Positions 8,797 to 14,047 of a stretch of DNA of 14,047 bases are shown here, one piece after another. A program made the translations under genes and the position numbers. The stretch is taken from assembly GCA_947627075.1 (NCBI GenBank), contig CANQUR010000024.1, positions 1-14,047 of the forward strand. Reading direction: 5' to 3'. The notes beneath the pieces are model-generated. The model searched no databases. It was not told where the DNA came from and saw nothing but the letters and a program-made list of their open reading frames with translations. Numbering within the stretch: position 1 is the stretch's first letter; each line of letters begins with the position of its first letter. The DNA comes from an uncultured Clostridia bacterium (GTDB taxonomy: Bacteria; Bacillota; Clostridia; Christensenellales; Pumilibacteraceae).

Positions 8797-10614
8797 TTAC
8801 AATTTTTTGATGAGATTTTCGATAGCCTTTTCGCTCTTGTTGAACTTGCCGGCACCATAGACATTCGTCAAAGTGCTCAACAACTGCTTAAGTCCTGCCT
8901 TGAGATAATCCTCGAATCTACCCTCGAGCTTGGATATTACCTTGCGGGCGAGAATGAAGTCGAGAACTTCTTCCTTTGTGCCGCCGCATGCCACATAAAT
9001 GGGAACTATCGTCTCTATTTGATTGAGAACACGGTTGCCGACAGCTATATCGAATTCGTTATAAATAAAGTCGGTGACCTTTGTGAATTTTGCAACATCT
9101 TCGCTGCCGAAAGCGTTTGAAAGATTATTCTTTGCGTCGTCGAAAAGCTCTTGAAGCTTGGTGCTGCCTATCGTTATGGGTTCGGAATCGGAGTTAGGCA
9201 CAAACGCCTCGTTGCGATTCTCGAAATCTATGGTTATAGCTCTGTCATACACCTTGTCGGCTACCGAGAAAGTGGAATCGTCCTTGTTTGCCGTTGCCAC
9301 AAAGTAGCAGTTTTCGGGGATCCTTATATAGCCATCCTCGAGCTTTACGGGAGGAAGGAAGTTTGTGGGAAGTTGCATAACGCGAAGTCTCCAATCCTCG
9401 GGCGGATATTCGAGCACAGAGAGGAAATCCGCAAAGTAGTATTCCACGCGTGAAATGTTGAATTCGTCAAGCACAAACATATTGAGTCTGTCGTCATCGT
9501 AATTCGCTTCGTAGAGCGCTGAAAGAAAGTCGGTCTCGTTGTATGTCTTTGAAAAGTCATTGAAATATCCGAGAAGGTTGGTTCTGTCACGCCAAGTAGC
9601 TTGGACTGCAAGGAACGTCGCATTACCGTTTATATATTTTGCAAAATATCTGGGAAGCGAAGATTTACCTGTACCGCTCAAACCTTCGAGAATGATGAGT
9701 CTCGTTGCGGCAAGTCCGCTTACAAACATACGTATGGTGCTTATATCGAAATACAACTTTTCGTACTTTGCAAGATAATTGCGGAATCCTTCGCAAAGCT
9801 GTTGAAGATCAACGTTAGTGCTGATAAGCTTATCGGCATTGAAGCCCTCATGCTTGATATCTATGGATGTCAACGAAGGGAATACCTTTTCGCGATCGTC
9901 GAGTTCTACGGATCCCGCCACTGTAGCTCCGGCTACGGCAGCTCCGCCGACGCCTCCTACAGCAACGCCGTTACCTACCGCGCCTACACCGTCGACGACC
10001 TCTTCGCTCTTATCGAAATTATCGGAAACAAGCGCGGATTCGTCCTCTTCCATTATCTCGTCGAGCGTGTTGCTTTGGAAAAATTCAAACGGCTTACCTA
10101 CCTTTTTGAAGTTTATTATAAGCATGGTGATCGCAACGATGACCGCACCTATCACTACGAACAAAATAATGGATATTGCCAAGCTTTCGCAAAGGAACAT
10201 CAAATTATTGAGTACGTTCTCGCCTGTGATCTCGGGTTGGATCAAAAGTCCCAAACCTACCGAAAGCGCAAGGCAGCAGAACAAGGTCGCAAGATAGATG
10301 CCTATCATCTTTCCGGACCATTGCGGTTTCTCGTTTATAAATGCAAGTCTCTTTTCAAATACAAATGCAACAGTAAATATAACGATATATATCGCAACCA
10401 GTGCAACATATGTAATACCGAAGATCTTTGCGTCGATCTGCGGAAATTTGAGCGCATTTGCAAGCAATATAAGCGGGTTTTTAGCGCTTAAAAATGACGT
10501 TTCGCTATGATTTATACAAAGCGCAACAAAAATGAGTAGTAAAGCATACAAGCTTACTATTGCAAATGCAATAAAGTTCTTTCTGGTAAAATACTGCTTA
10601 TTGGTCTTTTCCAT
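8797..10614 (-). CDS. Membrane-anchored McrB-like AAA+ ATPase
   Basis: A 605-residue protein. Four hydrophobic helices lie at about 13-34, 64-86, 102-125 and 144-168, then an acidic stretch, then a Gly/Val/Ala-rich linker (about 207-236). The AAA+ domain starts near 270: Walker A GLSGTGKSS (311-319), Walker B MFVLDEFN (379-386), sensor 1 in ATANKDDST (440-448) and an Arg in VYDRA (455-459) as the likely arginine finger. The stretch WRDRTNLLGYFNDFSKTY (341-358) and the FSVADKVYDRA context resemble McrB-family motors; the McrB GTPase signature (NTADRS) is not kept. AAA_5/MoxR-like is the alternative, but no VWA partner is encoded. The gene overlaps the signal peptidase end by 17 nt, with GAGG before the ATG. 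It probably drives assembly or remodelling at the membrane with the product of the next gene. Confidence 0.88.
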   Translation of the reverse strand: MEKTNKQYFTRKNFIAFAIVSLYALLLIFVALCINHSETSFLSAKNPLILLANALKFPQIDAKIFGITYVALVAIYIVIFTVAFVFEKRLAFINEKPQWSGKMIGIYLATLFCCLALSVGLGLLIQPEITGENVLNNLMFLCESLAISIILFVVIGAVIVAITMLIINFKKVGKPFEFFQSNTLDEIMEEDESALVSDNFDKSEEVVDGVGAVGNGVAVGGVGGAAVAGATVAGSVELDDREKVFPSLTSIDIKHEGFNADKLISTNVDLQQLCEGFRNYLAKYEKLYFDISTIRMFVSGLAATRLIILEGLSGTGKSSLPRYFAKYINGNATFLAVQATWRDRTNLLGYFNDFSKTYNETDFLSALYEANYDDDRLNMFVLDEFNISRVEYYFADFLSVLEYPPEDWRLRVMQLPTNFLPPVKLEDGYIRIPENCYFVATANKDDSTFSVADKVYDRAITIDFENRNEAFVPNSDSEPITIGSTKLQELFDDAKNNLSNAFGSEDVAKFTKVTDFIYNEFDIAVGNRVLNQIETIVPIYVACGGTKEEVLDFILARKVISKLEGRFEDYLKAGLKQLLSTLTNVYGAGKFNKSEKAIENLIKKL

Positions 10615-11566
10615 CGTTTTTCCTCTTTTCTATTTTGATTTTTTGTTCGGAGCCGTCGCCATTGAGCTTTATCATAAGCCCTTCTTCGTTTGGCTCCGTT
10701 TCCGTTTTATCTGCAAATCCGTTCTCATCGAACCGATAAACAAATCCTTGATAATTTATTTCTTTTATATCTGTACTATCACCGAACATGGCGTCTACAA
10801 GCATATCGTTTCTGTCGGTCTTGCTTTTATTGAGCTTTTTGATCAAATGATCCGCCATAAACAAGCAATACAACAATGCGATCACCGTCAAAATGCCCGA
10901 ATATGACTGCATAAACAAGACTACAGCGCCTATAAGCTTTAGGTTCGTTCCGCGATACACTCCTATTATGTCGGAAAATACGGGGTGATAGGTGTCATTC
11001 GCATTATTCGCGTCTCCGCGCATGGAATACTTTATATCTTCGCCCTCACCTGTTATCGCGACTATACGGTGGATCACATTCACGCCCTTATCGTTGCGAT
11101 AGGCGACGATATCGTAAAGCTTCAACTCATCCGCAGAACCAACCGAATTCAAAACGATCATGTCGTATTTGTCGAATTGCTCGTTGAGCTCATTTTCGAA
11201 CAAATATTCATTGTCGGCATTTTTCTTGCTCATGGAAGGCGATGCGACGACCATAAAAGATCTTCCGAGCACCGGTCTGCCACCGGAGATCCTGCTTATG
11301 AGCGAAAAAACGAACAACGGAACGATAAGCACAAGCAGTATGACGAAAATCGTTATCTTGACAGCGGACATAACTTTCTTTTTGTGTTTGAAAGCTTCCG
11401 TCCTTTGCTCTAAAGTTTCGTCGATCAGTTCGATATCCGCCTCGCCTGACTCAATCCTTTTCACCTGCGAGCGTACATAATATTGAAAAAGTACGGTAAA
11501 TACTATTGAAATGGTCAAAACACTTACAATAGCTATGATCAATGATATAATTTCGATCATTTGCAT
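10598..11566 (-). CDS. SipW-type (ER-like) signal peptidase I
   Basis: A 322-residue membrane protease of the S26B group. The catalytic Ser111 lies in ASPSMSK, and the second box has YDIVAYRND then VIHRIVAI with His166 where bacterial LepB enzymes have Lys. The third box is MRGDANNANDTYHPV (182-196). In Bacillus subtilis, SipW of this type processes TasA and TapA. Hydrophobic segments are at about 3-28, 68-91 and 208-236. The family member from B. subtilis is about 190 residues; this one has an extra N-terminal helix with a charged linker and an about 80-residue charged C-terminal tail. AAGGA directly after the upstream stop gives the binding site, 10 nt from ATG 11566; a second ATG at 11560 is possible. 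It sits right after two TasA-like genes, its likely substrates. Confidence 0.92.
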   Translation of the reverse strand: MQMIEIISLIIAIVSVLTISIVFTVLFQYYVRSQVKRIESGEADIELIDETLEQRTEAFKHKKKVMSAVKITIFVILLVLIVPLFVFSLISRISGGRPVLGRSFMVVASPSMSKKNADNEYLFENELNEQFDKYDMIVLNSVGSADELKLYDIVAYRNDKGVNVIHRIVAITGEGEDIKYSMRGDANNANDTYHPVFSDIIGVYRGTNLKLIGAVVLFMQSYSGILTVIALLYCLFMADHLIKKLNKSKTDRNDMLVDAMFGDSTDIKEINYQGFVYRFDENGFADKTETEPNEEGLMIKLNGDGSEQKIKIEKRKNDGKDQ

Positions 11567-11579
11567 TTACGACAAATCC

Positions 11580-12359
11580 TTATTGATTGTTGGGAGTAGC
11601 CGTAACTGTAAGAGTAAAGCTTTTGCTTCTTTCATTTGACTGTCCGTTGATCAATTGGGCAAAATGCTTTAAGATCTCCATTACTTCCTCATCGGGGACA
11701 TCTGCGCCTCCATCCAATTCGTCATAATAGACGCTCGGATTTTTTCCGCCGAACTGCTCGCCCCATTTGAGTCTGATAGTGAATTCGAAATCGAGATAAA
11801 AGATATTGTCGCTACCCATTCTCTTTACGAGTTCTCTGCCCGACGCAACATCTTTGAGCTTATCGTTTTCGGTAACGATAACGTCTACGCTTTTCGGTTC
11901 CCATTTTTCATTATAATAGTTGCTTATATCCAAATATCCCTCTTTTGCAGCCTCTATCACGCCTTCGGGTAATTCCAAAATATACGACATTCCCGAAAGA
12001 TAGTCGGCATAGTTGAGCTTACCGCGTACGGTCACAGCCATTTTTTCCCAACTCTTGCCGTCGCAAGTGACTCTGCCCTTGCGATCGTTTTGCGCGCTGT
12101 CGAAAATAAATACGTCCTTCAATTCCTGCGTTCCGTCGGGAGCACCGGTGAGCTTTTCGTCTCCGACGTAAAATTCGCTGAATGACATGGGCGTAGCTAC
12201 TACGCTGGATACCTTCAAGGATCCTCCCACCGTTTGCGAGAGCGAACCGAGCAGCAACCAAATGGCAATTCCGGTCACAAGCAATATTACCGCAACCAAA
12301 ATCACCGCGCCCATAAAGAGATGTTTTCTTGTATATTGTTTTCTTGTTAATTTTGCCAT
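11580..12359 (-). CDS. TasA-like secreted protein, second paralogue
   Basis: A 259-residue protein with a basic N-terminus (MAKLTRKQYTRKHLF), a hydrophobic helix at about 15-38 and GIAIWLLLGSLSQTVGGSL at the presumed processing region, as in SipW-dependent precursors. The mature part is beta-rich. Residues 199-214 read WGEQFGGKNPSVYYDE, nearly the same as WGSHFDGKNPYFYYNE in the first gene of the operon, and both end with a helix, an ING element (237-239 here) and a closing strand. This supports a common family. AAAGGA lies about 7 nt before the ATG. It is encoded 13 nt before the signal peptidase gene and 95 nt after the first TasA-like gene. It probably forms or nucleates an extracellular fibre or matrix. 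Fold and function are inferred. Confidence 0.85.
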   Translation of the reverse strand: MAKLTRKQYTRKHLFMGAVILVAVILLVTGIAIWLLLGSLSQTVGGSLKVSSVVATPMSFSEFYVGDEKLTGAPDGTQELKDVFIFDSAQNDRKGRVTCDGKSWEKMAVTVRGKLNYADYLSGMSYILELPEGVIEAAKEGYLDISNYYNEKWEPKSVDVIVTENDKLKDVASGRELVKRMGSDNIFYLDFEFTIRLKWGEQFGGKNPSVYYDELDGGADVPDEEVMEILKHFAQLINGQSNERSKSFTLTVTATPNNQ

Positions 12360-12455
12360 ACTCGCATCCTTTGCACGTTATTGCATAATGAGTATGTGCA
12401 GTTTCCGATCGTTTTTATCATCTTTTCTATGATCATATCGTAACCGCACACTCGT

Positions 12456-13301
12456 TTAATCCTCGACGGCTGTTCCCACAAAAGTATAGTGATAACTCCA
12501 ACCGCCGCTTGATTTATCCTTTCCGTTGATATACTCGTCAAGCTTATGGAGCGACGCAAAGGCGTCCACATGAGCTTCCGCAGTTTGTCCCGCCGCCATG
12601 TTGACCGTTATGTTATTGTTAAGTTCTTGACCTTCAAAGGTGTACGCATTTTCTATATTGTCATCGCGTTCCATTTCATTATAGTAAAAATAAGGGTTCT
12701 TGCCGTCGAAATGGCTACCCCAATCGAATTTCATGGTAACAAATATCACTACAGTCGCACGCGGATCGGACGTATAGTCATGCTCCTTGTTTCTGACTAA
12801 AACAAAAGAAAAATCATCGGATGTTTGAACGGAAAAATAATCAGATGTTTCTCCATCCTTTTCATCCGACACAATACAAACGGGCTTGGCGATAAGATCA
12901 TGATCTACCGCATCCTTAAAGTCCTGATTTGTAATATTATCATTTCCTCGGAATGCATTAAAGGATATAGCGATAGTACTTGTGTTTTTGGACACATTAA
13001 GAGCAATCTTATATGCCAAATTCTCGACCTTTGTTTCTTCCCAACTGTCGAGCCAAGCATCTTCTATATTTTTGTTTTGCGGAACGCCGAAATGTAACGG
13101 CGCCCTGTCCTTGCCGAAATACTCGTCGGAGACGTCCTCGAGGATACAGGACCTATCTGTGACCATTTCGGTAGATACACTCGCCTCATAAGTCTTTTCG
13201 GCTTGATTGGAAAACACCCACGCCGCAAAGCCGACATTAAGCAATGCAACGCTGACAATAAGCGTCGCCACCAAAATGGTGATCTTCGTTTTGTGTTTCA
13301 T
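12456..13301 (-). CDS. TasA-like secreted protein, first gene of the operon
   Basis: A 281-residue protein starting MKHKTKITIL, with a hydrophobic segment to about residue 30 that ends LLNVGFAAWVFSNQAEKTYEAS. This closely follows the GxxAAF-type cleavage region of TasA and camelysin, which SipW-type peptidases process. The mature part is beta-rich, has only two Cys and no enzyme motif. It carries WGSHFDGKNPYFYYNE (about 194-209) and an ING element near 259, shared with the next gene. Two adjacent ATGs are possible (13304 and 13301). AAGGAG lies 3 nt before the first and 6 nt before the second, so 13301 is preferred. As first gene after the promoter and followed by a 95-nt gap, it may be the most abundant product, a major fibre or matrix subunit. 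Role is inferred from family and context. Confidence 0.87.
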   Translation of the reverse strand: MKHKTKITILVATLIVSVALLNVGFAAWVFSNQAEKTYEASVSTEMVTDRSCILEDVSDEYFGKDRAPLHFGVPQNKNIEDAWLDSWEETKVENLAYKIALNVSKNTSTIAISFNAFRGNDNITNQDFKDAVDHDLIAKPVCIVSDEKDGETSDYFSVQTSDDFSFVLVRNKEHDYTSDPRATVVIFVTMKFDWGSHFDGKNPYFYYNEMERDDNIENAYTFEGQELNNNITVNMAAGQTAEAHVDAFASLHKLDEYINGKDKSSGGWSYHYTFVGTAVED

Positions 13302-13307
13302 CATTCT

Positions 13308-13313
13308 CTCCTT
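13308..13313 (-). promoter_or_regulatory. Ribosome binding site of the first operon gene
   Basis: AAGGAG on the minus strand. It is only 3 nt from the ATG at 13304 but 6 nt from the ATG at 13301, so it favours the second of the two adjacent start codons. Confidence 0.75.
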
Positions 13314-13396
13314 ATTTAATTTTGATTTGATACTTTCCGTGGTTCTGCCCTTTCGCTTCTCCCCATGCTACAGGCATAAACACGGCTTAAGATAAA

Positions 13397-13416
13397 TATA
13401 TGGTACATACCATATA
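13397..13416. promoter_or_regulatory. Palindromic operator candidate in the operon leader
   Basis: A perfect 9-bp inverted repeat around 2 central bases (tatatggta-ca-taccatata). The 2-nt centre is too short for an RNA hairpin loop of full length, so a dimeric DNA-binding repressor site is more likely. It lies about 30-50 nt downstream of the predicted transcription start of the minus-strand operon. The regulator is not encoded in the window. Confidence 0.5.
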
Positions 13417-13428
13417 ATCAGTTAGAGC

Positions 13429-13442
13429 GTATCATAAGATAC
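13429..13442. promoter_or_regulatory. Short inverted repeat at the predicted transcription start
   Basis: gtatc-ataa-gatac: 5-bp arms with a 4-nt centre, lying at about +3 to +17 of the predicted minus-strand transcript. It could be a second operator or a small 5' stem. The arms are short and the region is AT-rich, so chance is possible. Confidence 0.3.
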
Positions 13443-13451
13443 AACATATCA

Positions 13452-13479
13452 ATTATACCAAATAAAAGTTTTTTGTCAA
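13452..13479 (-). promoter_or_regulatory. Sigma-70-type promoter of the eleven-gene operon
   Basis: On the minus strand: TTGACA at 13479-13474, a 16-bp spacer, then TATAAT at 13457-13452. Both boxes match consensus fully and the region upstream is AT-rich. The predicted start is near 13445, giving a leader of about 140 nt before the first gene. No other good promoter was seen within the operon. Confidence 0.85.
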
Positions 13480-13654
13480 GCATTTTAATATGCTATTTTC
13501 GACTTTTATAAGTATAATAAATGATAAATTGCTATTGTTATGTAAAAATCACTCCTTATATGATAAGTTTGCATACATAATGCATTTTTTATTCGCTTTT
13601 ATGCTAAAGGCCATAGAAAGCTTGAAAATTTTTTTGAAAATCACGCATTTTTTC

Positions 13655-13683
13655 TTGCATAATATTTCGACTTATGCTATAAT
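13655..13683 (+). promoter_or_regulatory. Extended -10 promoter reading into the tRNA-Glu array
   Basis: TATAAT at 13678-13683 preceded by TGC (an extended -10, TGnTATAAT), with a weak -35 TTGCAT 17 bp upstream. Transcription would start near 13690 and pass through the three degenerate units before reaching the intact tRNA. It is the only good plus-strand promoter visible before the tRNA. Confidence 0.6.
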
Positions 13684-13758
13684 ACACAGGTATTTGAATT
13701 TTACCACGTGCTTTACGGCATGGCGATGTAAATTCAATAACATTAAATAACATTATAT

Positions 13759-13829
13759 GTTATTATAGTTTGCGTCGACGTTGACCACTCTCACGCCGAA
13801 AACAGATCGATTCTCAACTTAATATTTTT
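13759..13829 (+). pseudogene. Degenerate tRNA-Glu copy 1
   Basis: The most diverged copy. Its 5' part reads gttattatagtttg where the tRNA has gccactatagtctag, so the acceptor 5' strand is lost as well. The anticodon loop CTCTCAC is kept. No tRNA fold is possible. Confidence 0.75.
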
Positions 13830-13901
13830 GCCACTATAGTCTAGTGTCGACGTTGACCACTCTCACGCCGAAAACAGATCGATTCTCAACTTAATATTTT
13901 T
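13830..13901 (+). pseudogene. Degenerate tRNA-Glu copy 2
   Basis: Has the tRNA's first 15 bases and anticodon loop, but the 3' end is CTTAATATTTTT in place of the acceptor strand, and the T stem GGGG/CCCC is gone. It cannot form an acceptor stem, so it is not a working tRNA. Confidence 0.8.
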
Positions 13902-13973
13902 GCCACTATAGTCTAGTGTCGACGTTGACCACTCTCACGCCGAAAACAGATCGATTCTCAACTTAATATTTTT
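13902..13973 (+). pseudogene. Degenerate tRNA-Glu copy 3
   Basis: Identical to copy 2 over 72 bp and directly joined to the first base of the intact tRNA. The identity points to recent tandem duplication or to selection on the unit. Confidence 0.8.
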
Positions 13974-14047
13974 GCCACTATAGTCTAGCGGTTAGGACGT
14001 TGGCCTCTCACGCCGAAAACAGGGGTTCGATTCCCCTTAGTGGTACC
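13974..14047 (+). tRNA. tRNA-Glu (anticodon CTC)
   Basis: Cloverleaf read by hand. The acceptor stem GCCACTA pairs with TAGTGGT (14038-14044), the first pair being G-U. The D arm is GTC/GAC with loop TAGCGGTTAG. The anticodon stem TTGGC/GCCGA holds loop CTCTCAC, so the anticodon is CTC (Glu, GAG codons). The variable loop is AAAC, and the T arm AGGGG/CCCCT has loop TTCGATT. The discriminator is A (14045), followed by CC at the window edge, so an encoded CCA is likely with its last base outside. Length is 72 nt before CCA. Confidence 0.95.

Larger units (their letters stand above)
13305..13758. other. AT-rich intergenic region between operon and tRNA array
   Basis: About 450 bases with no convincing gene. 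It holds the minus-strand operon promoter and its leader with two palindromes, and a plus-strand promoter near 13655-13683. The strongly AT-rich part from 13484 to 13650 has runs of A and T but no clear terminator or RNA gene. An 86-codon plus-strand frame at 13490-13750 has low-complexity composition (Phe, Ile, Leu, Lys), no ribosome binding site that I can see, and is treated as chance. Confidence 0.7.
13759..13973 (+). repeat. Three tandem 71-72 bp units derived from tRNA-Glu
   Basis: Units start at 13759 (71 bp), 13830 (72 bp) and 13902 (72 bp), and abut each other and the intact tRNA at 13974 with no spacer. Units two and three are identical. Unit one is identical from GTCGACG onward, and its first 15 bases differ mainly by C-to-T changes and one deletion. 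Compared with the intact tRNA, all share GCCACTATAGTCTAG (units two and three) and CTCTCACGCCGAAAACAG, the anticodon loop and 3' anticodon arm. The D loop, the 5' anticodon stem, the T stem and the 3' acceptor strand are altered, and each ends in a T run. Confidence 0.9.

Noticed and set aside
9601..10491. 296-codon plus-strand frame opposite the AAA+ gene
   Set aside because: It is antisense to the well-supported AAA+ coding region, has Tyr/Cys/Arg-rich composition typical of a mirrored frame, and no recognisable domain.
7507..10614. Classical McrBC restriction or phage-defence module
   Set aside because: The ATPase is membrane-anchored, the partner shows no nuclease motif, and the genes sit inside a secretion operon. 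A defence role cannot be excluded, but the sequence does not favour it.
12347..12571. 74-codon minus-strand frame across the 95-nt gap
   Set aside because: It overlaps the end of the first TasA-like gene in another frame and the start of the second; no binding site or recognisable sequence.
13570..13590. TGCAT/ATGCA dyad followed by six T as a terminator
   Set aside because: The stem is only 5 bp and mostly A-T, too weak for an intrinsic terminator, and there is no upstream plus-strand gene to terminate.
13490..13750. 86-codon plus-strand frame in the AT-rich spacer
   Set aside because: Low-complexity Phe/Ile/Leu/Lys composition expected by chance at this base composition; it overlaps a good promoter and has no ribosome binding site.
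13759..13973. CRISPR-like array
   Set aside because: The 72-bp units are contiguous with no unique spacers and clearly match the adjacent tRNA-Glu; no cas genes in the window.

Overview
The window looks like a piece of a Bacillota (Clostridia-like) chromosome or metagenomic contig. The reasons are AGGAG-type ribosome binding sites, a monoderm-style set of secreted proteins (SipW-type signal peptidase, TasA-like substrates, InlB-type B-repeats, a lipoprotein), moderate-GC genes and a very AT-rich intergenic region. The exact taxon cannot be told from the sequence.

Layout. From about 13.3 kb down to the left edge there are eleven genes, all on the minus strand. Most are separated by 0-13 nt or overlap by 1-17 nt; the exceptions are gaps of 95 nt and 27 nt. 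They read as one operon driven by a consensus promoter (TTGACA, 16 bp, TATAAT) at 13452-13479, with two palindromes in its 5' leader. In transcription order the genes are: (1) a TasA-like secreted protein; (2) a second TasA-like protein; (3) a SipW-type signal peptidase with an extra N-terminal helix and a long C-terminal tail; (4) a membrane-anchored AAA+ ATPase whose motor domain resembles McrB; (5) a partner with a McrC/DUF2357-like signature and a C-terminal zinc ribbon but no visible nuclease motif; (6, 7) an ABC ATPase and a permease with about 12 membrane segments; (8) a large exported beta-helix protein; (9) a lipoprotein with collagen-like stretches and an InlB B-repeat; (10) a third, diverged TasA-like protein; (11) an InlB B-repeat protein that runs off the left edge.

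The likely joint role, by inference, is building a proteinaceous surface structure. The SipW-like peptidase would mature the TasA-like subunits. The lipoprotein, beta-helix and B-repeat proteins would be accessory or anchoring parts. The ABC pair and the membrane McrB/McrC-like pair would provide energy-dependent export, assembly or quality control. I know of no described TasA/SipW locus that contains a membrane McrB-like AAA+ and its partner, and this is the most interesting feature of the window.

The right end (13.3-14.05 kb) is an AT-rich spacer with divergent promoters, then three 71-72 bp tRNA-Glu-derived repeat units, then an intact tRNA-Glu (anticodon CTC) that reaches the window edge. 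The three units abut each other and the tRNA with no spacer. Each has the length of the tRNA but has lost the D arm, T arm and 3' acceptor strand.
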